Of a stretch of 64,000 bases of DNA, positions 52,214 through 60,822 are shown piece by piece. The position numbers and the translations under genes were made by a program. The notes below the pieces were generated by a model. The model did no database searches, had not been told where the DNA came from, and saw nothing but the letters and a program-made list of their open reading frames with translations. Numbering within the stretch: position 1 is the first letter of the stretch; every line of letters begins with the position of its first letter. The DNA lies in the NCBI GenBank assembly GCA_000403335.2, contig KE159617.1:609757-673756 (forward strand), read 5' to 3'. The stretch is from Lachnospiraceae bacterium MD335. Its GTDB lineage: Bacteria > Bacillota > Clostridia > Lachnospirales > Lachnospiraceae.

Positions 52214-52865
52214 GGCAGTCATTGATATGATTATTGCGGGTATCGGTGAAACCCTGTATATGACACTCGTGTCAACTCTTTTCGGATATGTGTTCGGACT
52301 TCCGCTTGGCGTGGCGCTTCGTGTGACGGACAAGGACGGTATCAGACCAAACGCGGTGGTTTACAAAATCCTTGATTTTGTTTCCAACATTGTAAGGAGT
52401 GTTCCGTTTTTGATTTTGCTGATTGTGCTCATTCCGTTTACGAGAATGATTGTCGGAAAGAGCTACGGCTCGACAGCGACAATTGTACCGCTTGTGGTGG
52501 CAGCTACGCCGTTTATCGGGCGTATGGTGGAATCGTCTCTTAGGGAAGTGGACGGCGGTGTGATTGAGGCGGCGCAGTCGATGGGCGCAGGCAATTTTAC
52601 GATTATTTTCCGCGTGCTGCTGGTGGAGGCGCGGACTTCGATTTTGGTGGGTGCAACCATTGCAATCGGTACGATTTTAGGATATTCCGCAATGGCGGGA
52701 ACCGTCGGCGGCGGCGGTCTTGGCGATATTGCAATCCGCTACGGGTATCACCGCTATCAGGCGGATATTATGATTGTGACGGTGATTCTTCTGATTGTGC
52801 TTGTTCAGATTTTTCAGACGATTGGTATGTTTATTTCGAATAAGCTTGACAGGAGAAAACGGTAA
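52203..52865 (+). CDS. metI: Methionine-type ABC transporter permease MetI
   Basis: MetI is the membrane channel that pairs with MetN. The protein has 220 residues and about five membrane segments, with the coupling motif EAAQSMGAGNFTIIFRVLL and GTVGGGGLGDIAIRYGY, which are typical. It overlaps metN by 11 bases. No MetQ binding protein follows; the next gene is an unrelated lipoprotein, so the binding protein must be encoded elsewhere. Confidence 0.92.
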   Translation: MWDKAVIDMIIAGIGETLYMTLVSTLFGYVFGLPLGVALRVTDKDGIRPNAVVYKILDFVSNIVRSVPFLILLIVLIPFTRMIVGKSYGSTATIVPLVVAATPFIGRMVESSLREVDGGVIEAAQSMGAGNFTIIFRVLLVEARTSILVGATIAIGTILGYSAMAGTVGGGGLGDIAIRYGYHRYQADIMIVTVILLIVLVQIFQTIGMFISNKLDRRKR

Positions 52866-52948
52866 TTGGAAACGCATAAATGTAATAAGATTGGTTAGGA
52901 TAGGAGTGTAACAAAGCAGTAGAGTATGAAAGGAGCATTGTTATTGCT

Positions 52949-53539
52949 ATGAAAAAATTTACAGTTTTATGTTTGGCGGCGGTCTTGTCTTTTAGTATGC
53001 TGACAGGCTGCGGTTCCAAAAGTGACAGAAATTCTGATGAAGTGACGGGGGACGAAGCGTTAGACCCTTCGGGAATGGTACATCTTGACAGCGTTGACGA
53101 AGTGTCTGCATTTTTTGATGAGACATACGGGGGAGTGGCGGAAGATCTGCTCCCTTATGAAGTACAGACGACGGAGCTGGATTTAAATGATGCGGATATG
53201 CTTTCGTATCATACCGGACTGACAGATCTTACGGGAATAGAAGGCGTATATCTTTCTGAGTCCATGATGAGCTCTACGGCATACAGCGCCGTATACATCC
53301 GTACAAATGATGAAGGAGATGCAAAAGCAATTTTGCAGGATCTGATGGACAATATTAATCCTGCAAAGTGGGTCTGCGTGTCGGCGGAAAAACAGGTTGG
53401 CGCGTTGTTTGGAAATGATGTCTTTTTCGTGATGGGTTCTGCGGATACGGCGGACGAGGTTTACAAAAATGCAGCGGCAGCGGCGCAGGAGCGCGGTTTC
53501 AATGTGTCTGAAATGATGGAAAAAAATAATCCGATGTAG
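52949..53539 (+). CDS. Lipoprotein, DUF4358-like
   Basis: This 196-residue protein has a lipoprotein signal with lipobox LTGC at Cys21 and an exported domain (VDEVSAFFDETYGG, SAVYIRTNDEGDA, VFFVMGSADTADEVY) like DUF4358 proteins of Lachnospiraceae. It does not resemble MetQ. It lies right before an MBOAT acyltransferase and a DHHW protein, a combination I associate with O-acetylation loci of this group. The ATG follows a GGAG located about 16 bases upstream. Function is unknown. Confidence 0.7.
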   Translation: MKKFTVLCLAAVLSFSMLTGCGSKSDRNSDEVTGDEALDPSGMVHLDSVDEVSAFFDETYGGVAEDLLPYEVQTTELDLNDADMLSYHTGLTDLTGIEGVYLSESMMSSTAYSAVYIRTNDEGDAKAILQDLMDNINPAKWVCVSAEKQVGALFGNDVFFVMGSADTADEVYKNAAAAAQERGFNVSEMMEKNNPM

Positions 53540-53542
53540 GAA

Positions 53543-53566
53543 GTGTGAAAAATAAATTTTTCACAC
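53543..53566. repeat. Short hairpin between lipoprotein gene and MBOAT gene
   Basis: GTGTGAAAAA pairs with TTTTTCACAC around TAAA. The core is the same as in the hairpin at 44664-44691. Confidence 0.7.
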
Positions 53567-53591
53567 GGGTTGTTGGCAGCATGGAGGTAAT

Positions 53592-55004
53592 ATGCTATTC
53601 TCAAGTATTACATTTTTATATTTCTTTTTGCCACTCACGGTTTTGCTGTATTATGACGTGCCGGGCAGGGCGAAAAATTTTGTGCTGTTTGTGCTGTCTG
53701 TTTTATTTTACGCATGGGGCGAGCCTGTGTATGTGCTTTTAATGCTGGCGGAGATTGTGGTGGCATATGGGTTGACTATCGCAATGCAGCGTTTGGGAAA
53801 GTCTTTGGCAGGCAAAGTATGTTACGCTTTGTCTGTCCTTTTTCCTTTTACGCTGCTTTTTTATTATAAGTTCAGCCCGTTTCTGCCGATTGGGATTTCG
53901 TTTTATACGTTTCAGATTGTGAGCTATTGTATTGATGTGCGCAGGGGGCGCGTGGAGCTGCAAAAAAGTCTGCTGAAGCTTGCGACGTATGTGACGCTGT
54001 TTCCGCAGCTTGTGGCGGGACCGATTGTGCGGTATGCGGACGTTGCGGCGGTGATTGACGGGCAGGACGGTGAGGACGGCGCGGGTGGTCAGGGCTGCTG
54101 TAAAAATGACACGTGTGTCAGTTTTGAGCGAGGTGTGGTGCGGTTTCTTGTGGGGCTTGGAAAGAAGGTTCTGATTGCAAACGTGCTTGGTGAATTTGTG
54201 ACAGAGGTGTCAGTTTTGCCGCATATGCAGCGCGGGATTTTGCTGTCGTGGGGATACGCGGCGGCGATCTGTCTACAATTGTATTTCGATTTTTCGGGAT
54301 ATTCGGATATGGCAATCGGGCTTGGGAGAATGCTTGGATTTTCGTTTCCCGAGAATTTCAATTATCCCTTTATCGCAAAGAGCGTGAGCGAGTTCTGGCG
54401 GCGGTGGCATATGACGCTTGGCGGGTGGTTCCGGGATTATGTCTATATTCCGCTTGGCGGGAACCGGTGCAGTAAATGGCGGTGGATTTTTAATGTGCTT
54501 GTCGTATGGATGTTTACGGGGCTGTGGCATGGCGCGGAGTGGAACTTTGTGCTTTGGGGGCTTAGCTTTGCCGTGCTGCTTGTGGCGGAAAAGGCGGTGA
54601 AAGGCTTGGTAAAACAACACAATGTGCTGACAGATGTGCTTGGGCACGGGTATATGATTTTGGTAATTTTAGGAACGTTTGTATTATTCCACAATACGCA
54701 GCTTAGCGGCGCGTGGCAAGATCTTACAGGGCTTTGGCGCGTGCCGGCGGGGGCGCAGGTTGATGTGGTGTTAAACGGGTATCTGTTGAAAAACAGGCTT
54801 GGGATTTTGGCAATCGGGATAATCGGGGCGACGCCGTTGCCTAAAAAGCTTTGGTGTGGTTTTTGTGACAGGGTGTCGCAGACGAATGTGGGCAAAATAG
54901 CGGCTGTGTGGCTGGAGTGCGCGTTTTCGGTTGCGCTGCTGCTGCTTTGTACAGCGTATCTGATTGACGGTTCGTTTAATCCGTTTTTGTATTTTCGTTT
55001 TTAG
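53592..55004 (+). CDS. MBOAT-family O-acyltransferase
   Basis: This membrane protein of 470 residues belongs to the AlgI/DltB/PatA group, which moves acetyl groups across the membrane for O-acetylation of a polymer. FFLPLTVLLYY lies near the start, and the MBOAT core FWRRWHMTLGGWFRDYVYIPLG and the catalytic His in FTGLWHGAEWNFVLWG are present. It has about 11 membrane segments. GGAGG precedes the ATG. It is paired with the DHHW protein downstream, which would be the extracellular transferase. The acceptor polymer is unknown. Confidence 0.93.
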   Translation: MLFSSITFLYFFLPLTVLLYYDVPGRAKNFVLFVLSVLFYAWGEPVYVLLMLAEIVVAYGLTIAMQRLGKSLAGKVCYALSVLFPFTLLFYYKFSPFLPIGISFYTFQIVSYCIDVRRGRVELQKSLLKLATYVTLFPQLVAGPIVRYADVAAVIDGQDGEDGAGGQGCCKNDTCVSFERGVVRFLVGLGKKVLIANVLGEFVTEVSVLPHMQRGILLSWGYAAAICLQLYFDFSGYSDMAIGLGRMLGFSFPENFNYPFIAKSVSEFWRRWHMTLGGWFRDYVYIPLGGNRCSKWRWIFNVLVVWMFTGLWHGAEWNFVLWGLSFAVLLVAEKAVKGLVKQHNVLTDVLGHGYMILVILGTFVLFHNTQLSGAWQDLTGLWRVPAGAQVDVVLNGYLLKNRLGILAIGIIGATPLPKKLWCGFCDRVSQTNVGKIAAVWLECAFSVALLLLCTAYLIDGSFNPFLYFRF

Positions 55005-55115
55005 CGTGAGAAGAACTTCTAACTGCCTTTGGCAGTTTTCACTCACAGCAAAGGCTGTTTCGCGAAGAAGTTCTAAGTCTCACACCGAAGAATGCCCAAA
55101 ATGCGGGCATTCTTC
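55004..55115. repeat. Long hairpin plus short hairpin (module G) before DHHW gene
   Basis: GTGAGA/TCTCAC and AGAACTTCT/AGAAGTTCT form the outer stem, with CTGCC/GGCAG and ACAG/CTGT inside; it is homologous to the module at 37070-37135. A short hairpin follows at 55087-55115, GAAGAATGCCC/GGGCATTCTTC. Confidence 0.75.
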
Positions 55116-55137
55116 ACCTGAATTATGGAGATTAATT

Positions 55138-56244
55138 ATGAAACGAGTGACTTTGATTTTACTGACGGTGCTTGTGCTTGGAAGCGCCGCGGCATTTATA
55201 CTATGTCCAAAACAGGCGTATTCCGCGTCGGAGCGCAGGCGGCTTGCGGGGATGCCAAAGCTTTCCGCGGACAGTCTTTTGGACGGGAGCTATACGGGAA
55301 AATTGGAGACGTATCTTTTGGATCATTTTCCGCTGCGGGAGGCGTACCGGGGGATGAAGGCGAATTTTGCCGTCACTGTTTTGCAGCAGAAGGAAAACAA
55401 TGGTATTTATATTGCAAACGGACATGCGTCAAAGCTGGAGTATCCCTTGAATGAAACGGGGGTAGAGCGGACAGTGCAGATGGTGCGGTCTTTGAAGAAA
55501 TCGTATTTTGCAGATAACCGCGTGTTTTATACGGTGATACCGGACAAGAATTATTTTCTCGCAGCCGAAAACGGGTATCCGCACATGGATTATGAAAAGC
55601 TGTTTGCGCTGCTTTCGGACGGGCTTGACGGGGAGGCGGATTATATTGACATTCTTCCGGCGCTTACGATTGACAGCTATTACCGTACGGACGCGCATTG
55701 GCGGCAGGAGTGTATTGGCGGTGTTGCGGAACGCTTGTTTGCAGATATGGGGTGTGAGACGGCGGAGTTTGATATTGGTTCGTATGAGCAGCATAAAATT
55801 GAGAATTTCAACGGGGTTTACCGCGGGCAGGCGGCGCTCCCGTTTCCTGCGGAGGAGATTGTGTATCTTACCAATGAGACGACGGACAATGCGCAGGTCT
55901 ACGATGTGGAGAGCAACAGTATTAAGGCGGTTTATCAGACGGAGTTGCTTTTGGATGAAAAAAGTCTTGACGCGTACGACATATATCTTGGCGGTGCGCG
56001 GGCAGTGCTTGTGATCAAAAATGTGTTTGGTGGCGGAGACGGCAGGCGGCTGATCGTATTTCGGGATTCGTTTGGGAGCAGCCTGGCGCCGTTGCTTTTG
56101 GAGCAGTATGATGAGGTTGTCCTGGTAGATTTGCGTTATATCAGTGCAAGTCTGATTGACAGGTATGTGGAGTTTGAAAACGCGGATATTTTGTTTGCGT
56201 ACAATACGCTGATTTGGAATAATGGCAGTATTTTGAAGAAATAA
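55138..56244 (+). CDS. DHHW-family protein, probable extracytoplasmic O-acetyltransferase (AlgX/AlgJ-like)
   Basis: This 368-residue protein has an N-terminal membrane anchor (about residues 4-25) and an exported SGNH/AlgX-like fold. The DHHW-type motif is YRTDAHW and the catalytic Ser motif is FRDSFGSSLAPLL. It should pass acetyl groups from the MBOAT protein to a surface polymer. The ATG at 55138 is chosen because the signal anchor begins there and TATGGAG lies upstream; the frame is open further, over the hairpin module. Confidence 0.88.
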   Translation: MKRVTLILLTVLVLGSAAAFILCPKQAYSASERRRLAGMPKLSADSLLDGSYTGKLETYLLDHFPLREAYRGMKANFAVTVLQQKENNGIYIANGHASKLEYPLNETGVERTVQMVRSLKKSYFADNRVFYTVIPDKNYFLAAENGYPHMDYEKLFALLSDGLDGEADYIDILPALTIDSYYRTDAHWRQECIGGVAERLFADMGCETAEFDIGSYEQHKIENFNGVYRGQAALPFPAEEIVYLTNETTDNAQVYDVESNSIKAVYQTELLLDEKSLDAYDIYLGGARAVLVIKNVFGGGDGRRLIVFRDSFGSSLAPLLLEQYDEVVLVDLRYISASLIDRYVEFENADILFAYNTLIWNNGSILKK

Positions 56245-56292
56245 AAGTAAAAGGAAACAAGGAACGGATTTGTTAACGCATGGAGGTCAGGG

Positions 56293-58086
56293 ATGAAAGT
56301 AAAGGAAGTATTAACGGCAATCGGAGCGGAGCGGTTGTTCGGAGTGGATAAGGCGGAGCCGAAACAGCTTATGACGAAGTGGGGGGAGGCGCTTTTGGAG
56401 AGCAAACATCCCGAGCCGCTTTCAGAATATCCAAGACCGCAGCTTGTGCGTGATAATTATACGATATTAAACGGATATTGGCAGTATGCATTTACGGAAA
56501 CTTCCGGGAAGCCGTCTGTGTGGGACGGTGAAATCCTTGTGCCGTTTTCACCGGAAACCGTGCTGTCGGGCGTGGAGCGGCAGCTTATGCCAAACGAATA
56601 TTTATGGTATGCGCGTGATTTTGAGATTGCTCAGTTAAACGGACGACTGCTTTTGCATTTTGGTGCGTGTGACGAGCGGTGCAAGGTGTATGTCAATGAT
56701 AAGGAGGCGGGGCGCCATTCGGGCGGCTATCAGGCATTTTCACTTGATATTACGGAGTATGTGCGGACGGGGAACAACCGCGTTTTGGTATGTGTCCAGG
56801 ACAGGAGCGATACGTCGTATCACGGACGGGGGAAACAGTGCCTGAAAAACGGAGGCATGTTTTATACGGCACAAAGCGGCTTATGGCAGACGGTTTGGTA
56901 TGAGTGGGTTCCTGATGTTTACATAAAAGGACTTCGCATAACGCCGGATTATGACGCGGATAAAGTGCGGATTGCAGTAAAGGCGAACAAAAATGTGACA
57001 CAAGTGTCATATTTTGCGGAGGTTTATGACGGGGAAGCGCTGGTAGGAACGGCAGAGTGTGCAGGCAGCGGTGCGGCGTGGGAGGAACTGTCCGTACAGA
57101 TACCTGACAAAAAGAGCTGGTCTCCGGTGTCGCCGTTTTTATATGACGTGAAGATTTGTATGCGCAGTGAGGGCGCTGTCGATAAGGTGGGAAGTTATTT
57201 TGGGATGCGTTGTTTTTCTGTCGAGAAGGACAGGGACGGTGTGCCGCGTCTTTGCTTAAACCATATGCCATATTTTCAGAACGGCGTGCTGGATCAGGGG
57301 TATTATCCGGAAAGCCTGATGACGCCGCCGAGTGATGAGGCGATGGTGCATGATATTGCGTTTATTAAGAGTAAGGGTTTTAATATGATACGAAAGCACT
57401 GCAAGCTTGAGCCGATGCGGTGGTATTATCACTGCGACAGACTGGGGGTTTTAGTGTGGCAGGATATGATAAACGGAGGGGGCGCATATAATTTTGTCAA
57501 GACATGCTATCTTCCGAACGCGATTGTGCCGCTGCAGAAGCTGAAGGATAATCATTACGGTTATACCGCAAGGGAGGACGCGCGCGGGCGCAGGGAGTGG
57601 AAAAAGGAGTGCGCGGAGACGATTGCGCAGTTATATAACTGTCCTTGTATTTGTATGTGGGTCTTGTTTAACGAGGGATGGGGACAGTTTGACGCGGTGG
57701 CGAATACGGCGTTTGTGCGGCGGATGGACGCTACGCGGTTGATTGACGCGCACAGCGGCTGGTTTGACCAGGGAGCGGGCGATGTGAAGAGTGAGCATAC
57801 GTACTTTTTTAAGCTGTCCGTGAAAAGAGGAGAAAAACCGTATGTGCTCTCGGAGTATGGCGGCATTTCGCTGATTGTGGAGGGGCATACGTATTCGGAC
57901 GCGTATTTTGGCTATGGCGTGCATGCGGATAAGGAGCGGTTTTTGGAGGAGTATGCGCAGTTTACGGCGCAGGTGGAGCAGCTTAGGAAAGAAGGGCTTT
58001 GCGCGGCGGTTTATACGCAGCTTTCGGATATTGAGGAGGAGATTAACGGGCTGGTGACGTATGACCGGAGGGTGGAGAAGGTTTAA
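56293..58086 (+). CDS. Glycoside hydrolase family 2 (beta-galactosidase/glucuronidase type)
   Basis: This GH2 enzyme of 597 residues has an N-terminal sugar-binding (jelly-roll) domain, an Ig-like domain and a TIM barrel. The acid/base is Glu461 in FNEGWGQF and the nucleophile is Glu521 in LSEYGG. No signal peptide, so it acts inside the cell. Specificity (galactose, glucuronic acid or mannose) cannot be read. TGGAGG precedes the ATG. A hairpin terminator follows. Confidence 0.9.
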   Translation: MKVKEVLTAIGAERLFGVDKAEPKQLMTKWGEALLESKHPEPLSEYPRPQLVRDNYTILNGYWQYAFTETSGKPSVWDGEILVPFSPETVLSGVERQLMPNEYLWYARDFEIAQLNGRLLLHFGACDERCKVYVNDKEAGRHSGGYQAFSLDITEYVRTGNNRVLVCVQDRSDTSYHGRGKQCLKNGGMFYTAQSGLWQTVWYEWVPDVYIKGLRITPDYDADKVRIAVKANKNVTQVSYFAEVYDGEALVGTAECAGSGAAWEELSVQIPDKKSWSPVSPFLYDVKICMRSEGAVDKVGSYFGMRCFSVEKDRDGVPRLCLNHMPYFQNGVLDQGYYPESLMTPPSDEAMVHDIAFIKSKGFNMIRKHCKLEPMRWYYHCDRLGVLVWQDMINGGGAYNFVKTCYLPNAIVPLQKLKDNHYGYTAREDARGRREWKKECAETIAQLYNCPCICMWVLFNEGWGQFDAVANTAFVRRMDATRLIDAHSGWFDQGAGDVKSEHTYFFKLSVKRGEKPYVLSEYGGISLIVEGHTYSDAYFGYGVHADKERFLEEYAQFTAQVEQLRKEGLCAAVYTQLSDIEEEINGLVTYDRRVEKV

Positions 58087-58116
58087 GGATTAATATTGAT
58101 AAAATAAAGGATGGTG

Positions 58117-58141
58117 AACGGTTGCGTTTTTAGCAACCGTT
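58117..58141 (+). terminator. Terminator after GH2 gene
   Basis: AACGGTTGC pairs with GCAACCGTT around GTTTTTA, 30 bases after the stop. A short T-rich tail follows. Confidence 0.65.
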
Positions 58142-58248
58142 TCAGTGTTTAAAGGCAACATGACAAAATGCATTGACAAGAAAATATGTTTGTGTTAAAT
58201 TATAAAAAATAAGTTTAAAAATAACATAACAAAAAAAGGTGATAATCA

Positions 58249-58848
58249 GTGAGGCTGAATGAATTGGCAACGATAAGTACAGGTTTGGTTACTGCAAGGA
58301 AACAGGATAGAATGCCGGGCAAGGATTCTTTAAAATATAAAATGTTAAATCTCAAAGCGGTAAATGATGAAGGATATATTGAGGACACTTTGCTTGAAGA
58401 TTTTTGGGCAAAGGAGCGGTTAAAGTCGGGATATCTAACACAGGCGGGAGATATTGTTGTGCGGTTAACAACTCCGTTCACAGCGGTATTGATTGATAAA
58501 GAACATACCGGATTCATAATTCCATCGCATTTTGTCGTGATAAGGACAGACTCAAGGCAGATATTGCCGGAGTATTTGAATTGGTTTTTAAATGAGGACA
58601 GAGTACGGCAGGAATTGCATCAAAATCTTAGCAGTACAATGATTGGAACAGTGAAACCGAAAGTATATGCATGTCTTGAAATTGACCTGATTACATTGGA
58701 GGAACAAAAGAAAATCGCGGAATTGTACAAACTGTCGAAGAAGGAACTGCGTTTATTGGAGCAAATGAGAGTGCAAAAAGAATTATATTACAAAGAGGCA
58801 ATTTGTAGAATTCAGGAAAAAATGAGAAAAAAGGAGCAGGGGAATTAA
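58249..58848 (+). CDS. Half-size type I restriction specificity protein (HsdS-like)
   Basis: This 199-residue protein matches one half of HsdS: one target recognition domain (RLNELATISTGLVTARKQ, GDIVVRLTTPF, SSTMIGTVKPKVYACLEI) and one long C-terminal helix (EEQKKIAELYKLSKKELRLLEQ). A normal HsdS has two such units. It may dimerise to give a palindromic specificity, compete with the full HsdS downstream or be a remnant; there are no internal stops. The start is GTG at 58249 after AAAGGTG. hsdM follows immediately. Confidence 0.82.
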   Translation: MRLNELATISTGLVTARKQDRMPGKDSLKYKMLNLKAVNDEGYIEDTLLEDFWAKERLKSGYLTQAGDIVVRLTTPFTAVLIDKEHTGFIIPSHFVVIRTDSRQILPEYLNWFLNEDRVRQELHQNLSSTMIGTVKPKVYACLEIDLITLEEQKKIAELYKLSKKELRLLEQMRVQKELYYKEAICRIQEKMRKKEQGN

Positions 58849-58849
58849 A

Positions 58850-60379
58850 ATGGGAACAACAAAAAACGATATTGAAAAAGTATTATGGAAAGCCTGCGAC
58901 AGCTTTCGGGGAAAAATTGACAGTTCACGATACAAAGATTATATTTTATCAATGCTGTTTGTTAAATATTTAAGTGATGTCTGTATAGCTACAAGAGAGC
59001 GGTATATGCATCAGTATGCGGGAGATATGCAAAGAGTGGCGAGGGCTATGAGCAGAGAGACGTTTGTGCTGGATGAAAAATCAACATTTGATTATCTGTA
59101 TGCAAACAGGAATGACGCGGAAATTGGACAGAAAATTAATATCGCATTGAATGCGATTGAGGAACATAACAGCGGAAAACTGCGCAATGTGTTTCGGGCG
59201 ATTGACTTTAATTCGCAGGTTGATTTTGGCGAGAAAAAGGAAAAAAATGCAACCTTGAAAAACCTTTTGGAGGATTTTCATGATTTGGATTTGAGACCTG
59301 AGGTGTTGGAGAGTAACGATATTATCGGCGACGCGTATGAGTACATGATTGCGAATTTTGCGTCGGATGCGGGAAAGAAAGGCGGAGAATTTTTTACACC
59401 CAGTCAGGTGTCCAAGCTGGTTGCGGCTTTAGTTGCGCCAAAGGAGAATGACAGAATATATGATCCGACCTGCGGGAGCGGCGGTTTGCTTTTAAAGGCG
59501 TATGCGCAGGCGAACACAAAGAAAGTTGCGATTTACGGTCAGGAAAAGAATATGCAGACATGGGCGCTTTGCAGCATGAATATGTTTCTTCATGGGATTG
59601 ATGACGCAAGAATTTGGCAGGGAGATACGTTGTCTAATCCGCAGAATTTGGAGAACGACCGATTAATGAAATTTCAGTGTGTTGTCGCAAATCCTCCGTT
59701 TTCCCTTGACAAGTGGGACAGCGGATTTCTGCCGGAGGTAACGAGTGGGAGTAAAAAACCGAAGATGTCGGCGGATTTAGATATTTATCACAGATTTGAC
59801 TGGGGTGTGCCGCCTTCCAGTAAGGGGGATTATGCGTTTGTGCTGCATATGCTCCACAGTTTAGATGAAAATAACGGGCGAATGGCAGTTGTACTGCCGC
59901 ATGGCGTCTTGTTCCGAGGGGCATCGGAAGGGCGGATTCGGGAGCAAATGATTGAATTGAATTTGCTTGACGCGGTAATCGGACTTCCCGCAAACCTTTT
60001 TTATGGGACATCGATTCCGGCGTGTATTTTAGTGTTTAGAAAAGGGCGCACACGTGAAGATGTTTTGTTTGTTGACGCAAGCGGTGAGGGGAATTTTGAA
60101 AAAGGGAAGAACCAAAATCTTTTGCGGGATACAGATATTGATAGAATTGTACGCACGTATCAAGCGTATGAAACGGTAGAGAAATATGCGTATAGGGCAT
60201 TGAGAGAAGAAATCAGGGAAAACGAGTATAATTTGAATATACCGCGCTATGTTGATACGTTTGAGGAGGAAGAATTGATTGATATTGATGAAGTGCGGGC
60301 GAATATTGCGAATATTGATGCGGAGTTAAAGGAAGTGCAGGCGCAGATGGATACTTATTTGAAGGAGCTTGGGTTGTAG
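58850..60379 (+). CDS. hsdM: Type I restriction-modification DNA methyltransferase HsdM
   Basis: HsdM methylates adenine in the recognition site. The protein has 509 residues. It has the N-terminal helical domain (YKDYILSMLFVKYLSDVC), SAM-binding motif DPTCGSGGLLLKAY and catalytic NPPF (VVANPPFSLD). An AAAAGGAG site within the end of the short hsdS precedes the ATG, which starts 1 base after the stop of that gene. Together with HsdS and HsdR it forms the type I complex. Confidence 0.95.
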   Translation: MGTTKNDIEKVLWKACDSFRGKIDSSRYKDYILSMLFVKYLSDVCIATRERYMHQYAGDMQRVARAMSRETFVLDEKSTFDYLYANRNDAEIGQKINIALNAIEEHNSGKLRNVFRAIDFNSQVDFGEKKEKNATLKNLLEDFHDLDLRPEVLESNDIIGDAYEYMIANFASDAGKKGGEFFTPSQVSKLVAALVAPKENDRIYDPTCGSGGLLLKAYAQANTKKVAIYGQEKNMQTWALCSMNMFLHGIDDARIWQGDTLSNPQNLENDRLMKFQCVVANPPFSLDKWDSGFLPEVTSGSKKPKMSADLDIYHRFDWGVPPSSKGDYAFVLHMLHSLDENNGRMAVVLPHGVLFRGASEGRIREQMIELNLLDAVIGLPANLFYGTSIPACILVFRKGRTREDVLFVDASGEGNFEKGKNQNLLRDTDIDRIVRTYQAYETVEKYAYRALREEIRENEYNLNIPRYVDTFEEEELIDIDEVRANIANIDAELKEVQAQMDTYLKELGL

Positions 60380-60381
60380 GG

Positions 60382-60766
60382 GAGTTTAAGGCATTAGACC
60401 ATTTTGCTGAGGTCGGCAAAATGCATGAGAAAAGGGCTTTATGGCGGATTAGGCGTAAAGCAGATACATGAACGAAAAGGGTTAAAGAAAAATCAGCAGA
60501 TTTTAGACCATATGGGAAGTACGGAACTTGCCGCAAATTTGTTTCGGGCAACTCAAACAGAGGAGAAATTGAATAGAGAGAATATTCAAGGTAAGGAAAA
60601 TGCGGGAAGAACACATTATGAAGTAGGGGCAAAAGTTAGGCAGACGATTGCGGATTTTTGGGGTACGATGCCTGAAAATTTGCCGACACCGGATAAAAGT
60701 GTAAAACAGATTGAAAAAGAGGAAAAGAAACGCATTGGACGAGGGAGTAGCAAACCATTTTCGTAA
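60382..60766 (+). pseudogene. Deletion-scarred remnant of DNA damage-inducible protein D (DinD)
   Basis: Bases 60382-60423 read LDHFAEVGKM in one frame, matching the N-terminal half of DinD. Then from about 60424 a shifted frame reads RKGLYGGLGVKQIHERKGL, NQQILDHMGSTELAANLFRATQT and GTMPENLPTPDKSVKQIEK, matching the C-terminal half. The middle (probably over 100 residues) is deleted. The remaining frame from 60404 could give 120 residues, but its start is a TTG without good site. It lies between hsdM and hsdS, a place where DinD- or Bro-like genes are often found. Confidence 0.78.
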
Positions 60767-60783
60767 GGACACGAAAATGGTTT
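60752..60783. repeat. Hairpin between dinD remnant and hsdS
   Basis: AAACCATTTTCG pairs with CGAAAATGGTTT around TAAGGACA (stem of 12). It spans the stop codon of the remnant and resembles the other intergenic hairpins of this window. Confidence 0.7.
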
Positions 60784-60822
60784 ATGGCAAACGAAGCAAA
60801 AGAAAATAAGTAAGGTGAAAAA

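Noticed and set aside
52949-53539. MetQ binding protein after metNI
   Set aside because: The lipoprotein has none of the MetQ blocks and is much shorter (196 residues).
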